Source: Bradyrhizobiaceae bacterium
Lineage (GTDB): Bacteria > Pseudomonadota > Alphaproteobacteria > Rhizobiales > Xanthobacteraceae
Reading direction: 5' to 3'
Length of the DNA: 64,000 nt
Assembly: GCA_020544565.1 (NCBI GenBank)
Contig: CP078014.1
Location: 1,494,574-1,558,573, forward strand
The translations under genes were made by a program, and so were the position numbers. How positions within the stretch are numbered: position 1 is the first letter of the stretch; the number at the start of each line of letters is the position of its first letter. Below, piece by piece: positions 48,620 through 55,342 of the stretch. Below the pieces are notes generated by a model. It was not told the DNA's origin. It did no database searches and was given only the letters and a program-made list of their open reading frames with translations.

Positions 48620-49393
48620 ATGATCGTATTGAGAGCCGCGCTGATCGCGCTGGCCGCAATCATTCCAGTCGCCGCCGCCGGCGCTGCCGATTGCCCGCGC
48701 GGGGATGTGCTCGGCACCGCGCGCGTCATGACGGTGGACCCCGCCACTTACCCTCGCGTCGGCCTGAAAAGCTTTCCCCAGACCCTGCCGCTGGCAGACA
48801 AGGAAGTGGTGCTGACATTCGACGACGGCCCCTATCCGCCGACCACCACCAAGGTGCTGGCGGCACTGGCCGACGAATGCGTGCGGGCGACGTTCTTCCT
48901 GATCGGCCGCAACGCCGAGGCCAACCCGGCCCTCGTCCGCAGGATCGCGGCGGCCGGCCACACCGTCGGCCATCACACCTGGTCGCACCGCCTGCTCGAC
49001 CGGATCGGCCAGCCGAGCGCCAATGAGGAAATCGACCGCGGCATCGCCGCCGACGAACGGGCGCTGCACGGCGCGGCGACATCCACGCCCTCGACGCCGT
49101 TTTTCCGCTTTCCGGGCTTTGCCTCCACGCCCGCGCTGCTGGCCAGCCTGCAGTCGCGCGGCATCGCCGTGTTCGGGGCGGATTTGTGGGCCAGCGACTG
49201 GAATCCGATGACGCCGGAACAACAGCTCGCTCTCCTGACCTCGCGGCTCGAACAGGCGGGCAAGGGCATCATCCTGCTGCACGACACCAAGGCGCAGACG
49301 GCGAAGATGCTGCCGGCCCTGCTGCGCTATCTGCACCGCAACGGCTACCGGGTGGTCCACCTCGTTCCCGGCCGCGCTATCAAGAGTTCGTAG
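48620..49393 (+). CDS. Polysaccharide deacetylase family protein, exported (copy 1)
   Basis: A 257-residue NodB-fold protein with a signal peptide (residues 1-22). The catalytic motifs are VVLTFDDGPYPPTTTKVLAA (T-F-D-D metal Asp pair), GHTVGHHTWSHRLLDRIG (H-x-x-x-H), FFRFPGFASTPALL (R-x-P) and GIILLHDTKAQTAKMLP. It deacetylates an N-acetylated glycan, possibly peptidoglycan or an exopolysaccharide. It starts at 48620 with GAGGA upstream. A second copy follows 97 bases later. Confidence 0.9.
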   Translation: MIVLRAALIALAAIIPVAAAGAADCPRGDVLGTARVMTVDPATYPRVGLKSFPQTLPLADKEVVLTFDDGPYPPTTTKVLAALADECVRATFFLIGRNAEANPALVRRIAAAGHTVGHHTWSHRLLDRIGQPSANEEIDRGIAADERALHGAATSTPSTPFFRFPGFASTPALLASLQSRGIAVFGADLWASDWNPMTPEQQLALLTSRLEQAGKGIILLHDTKAQTAKMLPALLRYLHRNGYRVVHLVPGRAIKSS

Positions 49394-49490
49394 CATGCCC
49401 GCCATGTGTCACGGCCATTCCCGGATTAAGTCGCTGTTCATGACCCGGGCGTTAACTATGAGCCCCTCGCGCCCAGCCAACGGTGGTCCC

Positions 49491-50648
49491 ATGCGCCGCT
49501 CCCGAGCCGGATATGCTCCGGCGATCCTGACCGCCCTCGGCCTCTCCCTGGCAGCCGGTGCCGCCCACGCCGCCGGATGCCCCGGCAACCCCGATGCGCT
49601 CGGCACCTCGCGCACCATCGTGGTCGACCCAAAGGAGCATCCGCGCATCGGCACCATGCAGTACCGCGAGACGCTGCCGCTCGAAGACCACGAGGTGGTC
49701 CTGACATTCGACGACGGCCCGCTGCCGGCACACACCAACCCGATCCTCGACACGCTGGCCGCCGAATGCGTCAAGGCGACGTTCTTCATGGTCGGCCGCA
49801 TGGCGAAGGTCTACCCGCAGGACGTGCGCCGCGTGCACGACGCCGGACATACCGTCGCCACCCACAGCGAGAACCACCCGCTCCATTTCGGCAAGCTGCC
49901 GCCGGAGCGGATGGCCGCGGAAATCGACGACGGCATCGCTCACGTGACCGCCGCGCTCGGCGATCCGGCGAAGCTCGCGCCGTTCTTCCGCATTCCCGGC
50001 CTGCGTCGCGCTGACAACGTCGAGGCCGAACTGGCGCAGCGCGGGATCATGACATGGAGCGCCGATTTCCCCGCCGACGACTGGCGGCATATCTCGTCGG
50101 CACAGGTGGTGCAGTATGCGCTGTCGCGGCTCGAGGCCAAGGGCAAGGGCGTGCTGCTGCTGCACGACATCCAACCGCGGACGCAGGCTGCGCTTCCCGT
50201 CATCCTCCAGCAACTGAAGGCCCGTGGCTATCGCATCGTCCATGTCGTCCCGGCGACGCCGGAGCGGCCGAAGACCGCGACGGTTCCCTCGCAATGGGTG
50301 CCGTCCTGGATTCATAATTCGAACGTGTCGGCGAAAAAGCGTCCGGACGGTTTCGCCTTCGGCGCGGCGGCGGCCTCACCGCGTCATGCGCCGCGGTCGG
50401 TCCGCTCGGTCTGGCTGGCGTCGCAGCCGGCCCGGATGCGGACCTCCCTCGCCGTGCTGCACCAGCCGGCCGATACGCGCTTCCGCATTGCCGCCAAGCC
50501 GCTCCACGCCAGTTTCTCCGCCGCGAAGAAACAGCCGGGCGTTACGCGCAAGCCTGCCACGTCGCCGGTGCGGGTGGATGGCGGCGCATCCCGGCCAGCC
50601 GCCAGGCCGGTCAAGACTGGCAGCGGGACCAACGCCCGGACCATTTAG
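49491..50648 (+). CDS. Polysaccharide deacetylase family protein, exported (copy 2, with tail)
   Basis: A 385-residue paralogue of the preceding gene. A signal peptide (ending G-A-A-H-A-A) leads to the NodB domain: VVLTFDDGPLPAHTNPILDT, GHTVATHSENHPLHFGKLPP, FFRIPGLRRADNVEAELAQR and GVLLLHDIQPRTQAALPVIL. A basic low-complexity tail of about 130 residues follows, absent in copy 1. The start is uncertain: 49440 and 49458 are in-frame ATGs upstream, and 49491 is chosen because it sits directly at the signal peptide with GGTGG before it. Confidence 0.86.
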   Translation: MRRSRAGYAPAILTALGLSLAAGAAHAAGCPGNPDALGTSRTIVVDPKEHPRIGTMQYRETLPLEDHEVVLTFDDGPLPAHTNPILDTLAAECVKATFFMVGRMAKVYPQDVRRVHDAGHTVATHSENHPLHFGKLPPERMAAEIDDGIAHVTAALGDPAKLAPFFRIPGLRRADNVEAELAQRGIMTWSADFPADDWRHISSAQVVQYALSRLEAKGKGVLLLHDIQPRTQAALPVILQQLKARGYRIVHVVPATPERPKTATVPSQWVPSWIHNSNVSAKKRPDGFAFGAAAASPRHAPRSVRSVWLASQPARMRTSLAVLHQPADTRFRIAAKPLHASFSAAKKQPGVTRKPATSPVRVDGGASRPAARPVKTGSGTNARTI

Positions 50649-50657
50649 ACGGCCCGA

Positions 50658-51779
50658 CTACTCCGCGCGCGCGTCGCCGCCGCCCGTGCGATGCATCGCC
50701 AGCGTGGTTTCCGCCACGTAGCGGGCGAGAGCCGCCTGCGTGTGCTCCGCGCGAACCCAATCCCCCGCCGCCTGCGCCATCCGCGACAGGCGGGCGCGGT
50801 CGGCCAGCGCCGCCTCCATGACGCGGGTGAGATCGCCCTCCTCCACGTCGTAGTAGAAGCAGTGCTCGCCTTCCCGCAGCGGCTTGTAACGATGGATAGT
50901 CGGGCGATTGAGGACCGGCACCGAACCGCAGATCGCGGCCTCGTAGGTGCGGAAACAATCGTAGCCATAGCCTTCCGGCGACCACGTCACCCACGCCCGC
51001 GCGCAGCGGGCGAGATAGTCGCCGAGCGAGAGATTGTTGTCGGGAATATCGACCCGATACCCTTTCTCCTTCAGCTTCATGACCTCGGCCAGCCCCTGCT
51101 GGCGCACGGTCGAGGAATCCGCGACGCGGCCGGTGAAAAAGATGTCGGCGATCTTGTCGCTGTCGGCCACCGGATGCGCGGTGGCGAGGTCCTCCCGGTT
51201 GAGCGGCAGGCCGAGGGAGATCGGGCGGATCTTCGCGATCCGCCGCCGGTTTCTGGAAACGGCGCGGAAGCGCGGCGTCGGCACCCGCCGGTGCAGCGTG
51301 CCGACGAACAGCCGCCAGTAGTCCGGCGGCAGTTCCCGCTTGAAATACAGCGTGGCCGCATCGAGCAGAAATACATTGTGCCGGTCGATGACGGCAGGAT
51401 CGTCCCAGTCCCACACCGCGATCGGGGCCGTCACCCGCCCGCGGATCATCTCCTGCCCGAAGCTGCGGAAATACGGGATGTCGCCGCGCAGCGCGCTGCG
51501 CCGGAACAGGGACCGCGACAGCGCCTGCAACTGCCACGGGCTGAACGAGCCCGGATGCACCACCACGAGATCGTAATCGGCGCTCGCCAGCGCGCGCGAC
51601 AGCGCCGGCAGCGACGCCAGCGTCACCGGCCGCTGGTGCTCGCGCGACGGCTTAAAGCCCGGCAGGGTAGACCAATGATGCGTTGTGTCGGGATAGGCCG
51701 CATGCATCAGCGCCATCCCGCCAATTTCCAGAATCCGCAGATCGGACTGCATGAGGTCAGACTTCTCAAAACGGGTCAT
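50658..51779 (-). CDS. GT-B-like glycosyltransferase
   Basis: A 373-residue cytoplasmic protein of two Rossmann-like halves. ILEIGGMALMHAAYPDTTHH and a hydrophobic VVVHPGSFSPWQ form the first. The second has DIFFTGRVADSSTVRQQGLA, WVTWSPEGYGYDCFRTYEAA and ICGSVPVLNRP, where S-P-E-G-Y-G-Y-D-x-x-R-x-x-E matches the sugar-nucleotide-binding region of exostosin-like/GT families. The donor and acceptor are unknown. It is the last host-type gene before the prophage region. Confidence 0.75.
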   Translation of the reverse strand: MTRFEKSDLMQSDLRILEIGGMALMHAAYPDTTHHWSTLPGFKPSREHQRPVTLASLPALSRALASADYDLVVVHPGSFSPWQLQALSRSLFRRSALRGDIPYFRSFGQEMIRGRVTAPIAVWDWDDPAVIDRHNVFLLDAATLYFKRELPPDYWRLFVGTLHRRVPTPRFRAVSRNRRRIAKIRPISLGLPLNREDLATAHPVADSDKIADIFFTGRVADSSTVRQQGLAEVMKLKEKGYRVDIPDNNLSLGDYLARCARAWVTWSPEGYGYDCFRTYEAAICGSVPVLNRPTIHRYKPLREGEHCFYYDVEEGDLTRVMEAALADRARLSRMAQAAGDWVRAEHTQAALARYVAETTLAMHRTGGGDARAE

Positions 51780-52165
51780 GACGGTCCTCTGCGGTGACCG
51801 TCACAGCGGCAGCCAGAATCCCGCAGGATGGTGGCTTGGTACTAGAGCGCTTTTTGACCAGACCGCAACGTCATTGCAAGCCAGCGGGTCCGGCTTCGCC
51901 ACTCCGGGTCGTCGAATTTTATCGTGCCCGATTGCTTCATCGTCACCGCGACTCGCAACGACACTCCGACCGGAAGACACGAAACCGGACGAAATCCATG
52001 ATGATTTTGCGGGGTGGTGCGCTCGGAGGAAGTGGACTACCTCAAGAAAATCAACGCCGGTTCCCCGCACAATGGCCTTTTCGGCTCATTGATCCAAAAA
52101 AGGAATTTTGAGCCTTCCCCGCACCTTTCCCACCTCCCCCGTTCACGTTCATGGGGGTGGGGACG
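51780..52165. other. Intergenic junction between host genes and prophage
   Basis: A 386-base gap with no gene I can support. It carries the promoter side of the glycosyltransferase and must hold, or lie close to, the left prophage boundary. No tRNA gene was seen and no matching direct repeat can be sought because the right end is outside the window. Confidence 0.4.
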
Positions 52166-52555
52166 ATGAGCGGCGGGAAGCATACGGCAGGACCGTGGAT
52201 GGCCGCCGCCAGTCCATCTAGCGTTGTCGGCTGGCCGGTCGCTGGACCGATTGGCCGCAGCATCTGTAACGTGTCGTGGATGCCCAAGAAGGCATATCCC
52301 GACGTGTCGGAGGCCGACTACGCGGCGTTCAATGCGGAGTGCGGGGCCAATGCCCGGCTCATCGCGGCTGCGCCCGATCTGTTGGCAGAGTTGAAGCGGC
52401 TGAGCCTCGCATATGTCGGGCTTTTGGAATCTGGCCGCGACCGGATCATTTTCCTCGGCGGCCAGTGCGATCCCGTTGACGTGATGGAGGCAGGCGATCC
52501 GTCGCTGAAATCGGCCAAAGCCGCCATCGCCAAAGCCGAAGGACGCGCCCCATGA
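52166..52555 (+). CDS. Phage protein, unknown (HTAGPW type)
   Basis: A 129-residue soluble protein starting MSGGKHTAGPWMAAASPSSV, with NARLIAAAPDLLAELKRLSL near residue 73. The H-T-A-G-P-W head and N-A-R-L-I-A-A-A-P-(D)-L-L helix are a recurrent phage hypothetical pattern. The function is unknown. GGGG precedes the ATG at 52166. It overlaps the next gene by ATGA. Confidence 0.75.
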   Translation: MSGGKHTAGPWMAAASPSSVVGWPVAGPIGRSICNVSWMPKKAYPDVSEADYAAFNAECGANARLIAAAPDLLAELKRLSLAYVGLLESGRDRIIFLGGQCDPVDVMEAGDPSLKSAKAAIAKAEGRAP

Positions 52556-52767
52556 CCACCTGGCAGGATATCGGGACGGAGGGGCGCTGGTGCGCCCATC
52601 GCTGGGGTCGTGATCCAGATATCGACGAGATTGTTTCGCGGCGGTTTGGTAGCCGATTCGACAGCCCGTGCAACAACCCGAACATGCTGGAATGCGCCAT
52701 GGTTGAATGCCAAACGGCGAACAGGTGCGTGCGATACCCCTCCCCGCCCTCCAAGGAGGGGGAGTGA
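52552..52767 (+). CDS. Small phage protein, unknown
   Basis: A 71-residue protein coupled to the preceding gene by an ATGA overlap, starting MTTWQDIGTEGRWCAHRWGR. The last residues come from a palindromic repeat (P-S-P-P-S-K-E-G-E), suggesting the original C-terminus has been altered. Four cysteines are scattered. No function is recognised. Confidence 0.5.
   Translation: MTTWQDIGTEGRWCAHRWGRDPDIDEIVSRRFGSRFDSPCNNPNMLECAMVECQTANRCVRYPSPPSKEGE
52747..52760 (+). repeat. Hairpin holding the ribosome-binding site of the next gene
   Basis: The CCCTCC (52747-52752) and GGAGGG (52755-52760) arms form a tight hairpin. The right arm is the Shine-Dalgarno sequence (GGAGGGGGAG) of the zinc-ribbon gene at 52771. 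It may be a remnant of a dispersed P-S-P-P-S-K-E-G-E type repeat. Confidence 0.55.
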
Positions 52768-52770
52768 GCC

Positions 52771-53010
52771 ATGGCAGCACGTCAGGGTGAATTGCTGGCG
52801 AAGCCGCCGCGTAGGATGCGCGGACAACTGATGCACGTCTGCGATGCTGGCCCCGGCGAGGGGCCGCGCTGTGTTGTGCAGATGCGGTGCCGCCGCTGCG
52901 GGTACGTCTCGGACTGGCTTCAATTCGACACCGTGACAGAGGCAAAGCGCGGCTTGCCGTGCCAGAAATGCAAGAATGATCATCCTGACACCCCCACCTA
53001 TCCGGGCTAG
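52771..53010 (+). CDS. Zinc-ribbon phage protein
   Basis: A 79-residue protein with two cysteine pairs, QMRCRRCGYVSDWLQFDT and LPCQKCKNDHP, spaced as a treble-clef zinc ribbon. A basic N-terminus (KPPRRMRGQ) would fit nucleic acid binding. The function is unknown. A strong Shine-Dalgarno sequence, partly within a hairpin, precedes it. Confidence 0.68.
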   Translation: MAARQGELLAKPPRRMRGQLMHVCDAGPGEGPRCVVQMRCRRCGYVSDWLQFDTVTEAKRGLPCQKCKNDHPDTPTYPG

Positions 53011-53011
53011 G

Positions 53012-53230
53012 ATGGAGAGAGTGGCCCTGCACTTCGTCCGGTTTCCTGACAACCACGGGCGGCAGTTTCAGAACGCCGTTCGCGTGTTTGGGCCGCCCGA
53101 CTTCCTGCACCGTTTATGGGACCGCAGAGCGCGGCGCGAGATAGCCGAAGGCGATGTGATAGTGTTTGCCAAGGGCGATCAGGATCAGCCAGTATCGCCA
53201 GTGAATGGCGATGATGAGCACTACCAATGA
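53012..53230 (+). CDS. Small phage protein, unknown
   Basis: A 72-residue protein starting MERVALHFVRFPDNHGRQFQ, with F-G-P-P-D-F-L-H-R-L-W-D-R-R-A-R-R near residue 27. It follows the zinc-ribbon gene by one base in the same direction. Basic middle, acidic tail. The function is unknown. Confidence 0.58.
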   Translation: MERVALHFVRFPDNHGRQFQNAVRVFGPPDFLHRLWDRRARREIAEGDVIVFAKGDQDQPVSPVNGDDEHYQ

Positions 53231-53281
53231 TCCCCTCTCAAAACTCCTCGGGATCGTCCGGTGAAGAAAGGAACGAAGGAA

Positions 53282-53572
53282 ATGACCACCAGGCTTGCTA
53301 ATGGGCTTCCCGGAATCATCTGCACGACTTGCAACGGCTGCGGACAGGAGCGTTACAAAGCCTCGACATTGCCGCCACAGTTCAACGCCAGCAATGGCCG
53401 TTATGAAGGCGATCTGTTTATTCGCAAGTGCATCAAGTGCGATGGACTTGGTGCTATCGAAGACGCCAACAAAATGCGTGGCGTTTCCCATCATGTCGAG
53501 TTGAGGGGCATGCAGGCGGCGACGCCCCTCGAAAGTATAGCAGGAGGCATCTTTTCACGTTTAGGCTGGTGA
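53282..53572 (+). CDS. DnaJ-type zinc-finger phage protein
   Basis: A 96-residue protein with two C-x-x-C-x-G-x-G-like repeats, C-T-T-C-N-G-C-G near residue 17 and C-I-K-C-D-G-L-G near residue 54. This is the DnaJ central zinc-finger pattern seen in several phage accessory proteins. The ATG at 53282 is preferred for its AAGGAACGAAGGAA region; a GTG at 53261 also lies in frame. The role is unknown. Confidence 0.65.
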   Translation: MTTRLANGLPGIICTTCNGCGQERYKASTLPPQFNASNGRYEGDLFIRKCIKCDGLGAIEDANKMRGVSHHVELRGMQAATPLESIAGGIFSRLGW

Positions 53573-53590
53573 AGAAGCGGAGGAAGCGCG

Positions 53591-53791
53591 ATGGTCAATG
53601 ACCCAACCCAATTCCGCCCTCGCCGCACCAAATCCCGCCACGCCGACGACAAGGCCGTCGATGACTTCACGCGGGTGGTGGAGCAGACCGGAATCCTCAA
53701 AGGGCCATCCGCTTTCGACGTCGCGATGAATGAAACTCGGCGGGACGACGTGGAATCATGGGCGCGACTGGAGCGGGATATGAAGCCGTGA
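53591..53791 (+). CDS. Small phage protein, unknown
   Basis: A 66-residue charged protein starting MVNDPTQFRPRRTKSRHADD, with V-D-D-F-T-R-V-V-E-Q-T-G near residue 23 and a C-terminal W-A-R-L-E-R-D. Its stop overlaps the GTG of the next gene by four bases. No function is recognised. Confidence 0.55.
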   Translation: MVNDPTQFRPRRTKSRHADDKAVDDFTRVVEQTGILKGPSAFDVAMNETRRDDVESWARLERDMKP

Positions 53792-53997
53792 CCGACGACG
53801 ACCCGAACGAAGCCTATGAGGTCGAACCGATTCCAGAAGGCCAGTTAATGGCCTCGCTTGGGTGGTGGCGATGCACGCAGAACGGCATTCCACAATGGTA
53901 TGGACCGGAATGGCGGATGCGTGAGCTTGCGTCAGACCCGACAGCCCGCGCTGAAGCACGGCGAAGCAAGATGCATCACGACAGGAAGCCGGCCTAA
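53788..53997 (+). CDS. Small phage protein, unknown
   Basis: A 69-residue acidic protein starting at a GTG that overlaps the upstream stop (GTGA), with Y-E-V-E-P-I-P-E-G-Q-L near residue 9 and WWRCTQNGIPQWYGPEW near residue 25. An in-frame ATG at 53758 is the alternative start. It is convergent with the RHH gene, whose stop overlaps its own by three bases. Confidence 0.55.
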   Translation: MTDDDPNEAYEVEPIPEGQLMASLGWWRCTQNGIPQWYGPEWRMRELASDPTARAEARRSKMHHDRKPA

Positions 53998-54197
53998 CGC
54001 TTCTTCGGCTTCTCTTTCTCCCGACGAGTGAGCTCGCGCTCGACAGCCTCCCGAATAAACCCGGCCATCCCACTGTCACCTACAAGCGCCCTAATCCGCT
54101 CCCGGACCTCCTCCGAGAGACGAACCATCGTCGGCTTGATTCCCAGTGACGGCCTGCCCATGCGGGCGGGCGTAACCGATATCGGAATTTCTGTCAA
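53994..54197 (-). CDS. Ribbon-helix-helix transcriptional regulator
   Basis: A 67-residue CopG/Arc-like protein. The ribbon strand is P-T-M-V-R-L-S and the helices EEVRERIRALVGDSGMAGFI then REAVERELTRREKEKPKKR, with a basic C-terminus. RHH proteins bind palindromic operators as dimers. The start is taken as the TTG at 54197 with GGAG six bases upstream; the TTG at 54209 and the ATG at 54161 are also in frame. It faces away from the promoter it probably controls, whose region is full of GATATCG palindromes. Confidence 0.8.
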   Translation of the reverse strand: MTEIPISVTPARMGRPSLGIKPTMVRLSEEVRERIRALVGDSGMAGFIREAVERELTRREKEKPKKR

Positions 54198-54263
54198 AAT
54201 CTGCTCCAAAAGCGATATCGCTTATTGACGCCATAAACGGTATCGCTTATATAAACGATATCG
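54176..54263. promoter_or_regulatory. GATATCG operator array between the RHH gene and the early promoter
   Basis: Three GATATC-centred palindromes lie here: CCGATATCGG (54176-54185), AGCGATATCGCT (54211-54222) and CGATATCG (54256-54263). The direct repeat TATCGCTTAT occurs at 54216-54225 and 54241-54250, 25 bases apart. The sites overlap the predicted promoter of the rightward operon and the start of the RHH gene, the expected layout for an autoregulating RHH repressor. Confidence 0.7.
54225..54253 (+). promoter_or_regulatory. Promoter of the small-protein/HNH operon
   Basis: TTGACG (54225-54230) and TATATA (54248-54253) are 17 bases apart, close to sigma-70 consensus. The AGGAGACG ribosome-binding site of the next gene follows 20-30 bases on. 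GATATCG palindromes flank both boxes. Confidence 0.72.
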
Positions 54264-54288
54264 GATACGGGAGCAATAGGAGACGCAA

Positions 54289-54564
54289 ATGCCCCGCTTT
54301 ATTTCTCAAGTTCTGATCATCGTTGAAGCTGACAACGTTGCCGACGCCTGCGACGCAATGTCGGGCTGTCTGTCGGAAACTTTGAAATACGACGGCCATA
54401 TTGTTGATTGGTCGTATGTGAAGCGGTCCGGCTACCGAACCGGAGTTGATGGCCACGACCTTCCAAAACTTGTCGCTGAACCGCATCAGTCCATGCCGGA
54501 TATCGAGGATGAAGATTTCGATGCGATGAATGCAGCATCGACCCGCGATGAGGTCGCGGCTTGA
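54289..54564 (+). CDS. Small phage protein, unknown
   Basis: A 91-residue acidic protein starting MPRFISQVLIIVEADNVADA, with A-M-S-G-C-L-S-E-T-L-K-Y near residue 23 and a strongly acidic tail. GGAG precedes the ATG. It is the first gene after the regulated promoter, and its stop overlaps the TTG of the HNH gene (TTGA). The pattern is a short alpha-beta fold. No function is recognised. Confidence 0.68.
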   Translation: MPRFISQVLIIVEADNVADACDAMSGCLSETLKYDGHIVDWSYVKRSGYRTGVDGHDLPKLVAEPHQSMPDIEDEDFDAMNAASTRDEVAA

Positions 54565-55097
54565 AAGTCATTCCATGCGAATGCGGCGATCACTGCTTTC
54601 GCGCATTGAACAGAGGTTACGTGACAATATTCGATCCTGAGGACGCCCACTTAGCGTCCAAGGGCAGCTTTTGGGTGCGCGTCGTGAATAAGCATACAGT
54701 GTATGCTATTCATCAGCGGCATGTCGGGATCGGACAGACAAAGAATTTCCGCTTCCATCGAGAGATCATGAACGCCTCCTCTGAGGTTGAGATCGACCAC
54801 CGATCAGGGAACGGATTGGATAACCGAAAGCGAAACTTGCGCGAGGCGACGCGCTCACAGAACCAGCGCAATAAGCACCCGCGCGAAAATTGCTCGTCGA
54901 AATATATGGGAGTATCTTGGAGTAAAAGCCGCCAAAGGTGGCAGGCCATCATTCAATCTGAAAAGAAGGTCACTCACATAGGGCGGTTCAATTCAGAGAT
55001 CGAAGCCGCAATGGCATACGACCGATGTGCCGTCGACTTGCATGGGGAATTTGCCAGATTGAACTTCCCGAATAAAAAAGCCGCTGCCTCCGGTTAG
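54561..55097 (+). CDS. HNH-AP2 homing endonuclease-like protein
   Basis: A 178-residue protein starting at a TTG that overlaps the previous stop. It has an HNH nuclease domain (N-F-R-F-H-R-E-I-M near residue 62, then VEIDHRSGNGLDNRKRNLRE with C-terminal N-Q-R-N-K-H). An AP2-like DNA-binding domain follows: KYMGVSWSKSRQRWQAIIQS, then IGRFNSEIEAAMAYDRCAVD and L-H-G-E-F-A-R-L-N-F-P. Such HNH-AP2 genes are free-standing phage mobile elements. Its stop lies in the loop of the late-operon terminator. Confidence 0.87.
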   Translation: MKVIPCECGDHCFRALNRGYVTIFDPEDAHLASKGSFWVRVVNKHTVYAIHQRHVGIGQTKNFRFHREIMNASSEVEIDHRSGNGLDNRKRNLREATRSQNQRNKHPRENCSSKYMGVSWSKSRQRWQAIIQSEKKVTHIGRFNSEIEAAMAYDRCAVDLHGEFARLNFPNKKAAASG

Positions 55098-55110
55098 GGA
55101 GGCAGCGGCT
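55079..55110 (-). terminator. Terminator of the leftward late operon, overlapping the HNH 3' end
   Basis: A perfect 13-base stem, AGCCGCTGCCTCC (55079-55091) with GGAGGCAGCGGCT (55098-55110), six-base loop. The T-run lies on the minus strand, so it stops the late operon. It lies inside the end of the HNH gene and may also slow its transcription. Confidence 0.85.
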
Positions 55111-55149
55111 AGGTAGGGAGGGCCAGGCGTAACCTGGCCTGCGCGGGAC

Positions 55150-55193
55150 CCGTCTAACGCCCGTCTAACGCCCGTCTAACGTCCGCCTAACAT
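55150..55193. repeat. Four 11-base tandem repeats giving stops in all frames
   Basis: Four direct units of 11 bases (CCGTCTAACGC at 55150-55160 and 55161-55171, then two diverged copies to 55193). Each carries TAA on the plus strand and CTA (TAG on the minus strand). Because 11 is not a multiple of three, the copies put stops in all three frames on both strands. The array lies just after the last micro-gene stop. Confidence 0.8.
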
Positions 55194-55256
55194 CGCAGCG
55201 GCAATCAGCACCGCCACCACGGCAAAAGGGACAATCCAGCCACGCAACGGGATCAT
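55176..55256 (-). CDS. 26-residue membrane micro-gene (late operon, last gene)
   Basis: A 26-codon frame: MIPLRGWIVPFAVVAVLIAA then a short G-G-R tail. It is one transmembrane helix with an N-terminal Arg. Its ATG overlaps the TGA of the 29-residue gene (ATGA), so translation is coupled. Its stop lies within the 11-base repeat array. No homologue comes to mind; a role in lysis or membrane disruption is inferred from position. Confidence 0.6.
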   Translation of the reverse strand: MIPLRGWIVPFAVVAVLIAAAMLGGR

Positions 55257-55342
55257 CGTTGACGTTCAAATACCATCCATGCAATCAGGCCGATAAGAAC
55301 CAGCGTGACGACGGCATTGACGATGGATTGTGGGAAAATCAT
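55253..55342 (-). CDS. 29-residue membrane micro-gene (late operon)
   Basis: A 29-codon frame starting MIFPQSIVNAVVTLVLIGLI, then A-W-M-V-F-E-R-Q-R. It is one hydrophobic helix with a basic C-terminal tail, so the tail is probably cytoplasmic. Its ATG overlaps the TGA of the 202-residue gene and its own TGA overlaps the next ATG. The double ATGA coupling is strong evidence that it is translated. Confidence 0.62.
   Translation of the reverse strand: MIFPQSIVNAVVTLVLIGLIAWMVFERQR

Noticed and set aside
51801..52070. Possible small gene in the host-prophage junction
   Set aside because: No domain, poor codon pattern and no Shine-Dalgarno sequence; kept as intergenic.
51780..52165. tRNA or attachment site at the left prophage edge
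   Set aside because: No T-loop or acceptor pattern was found, and the right end needed to match a repeat is outside the window.
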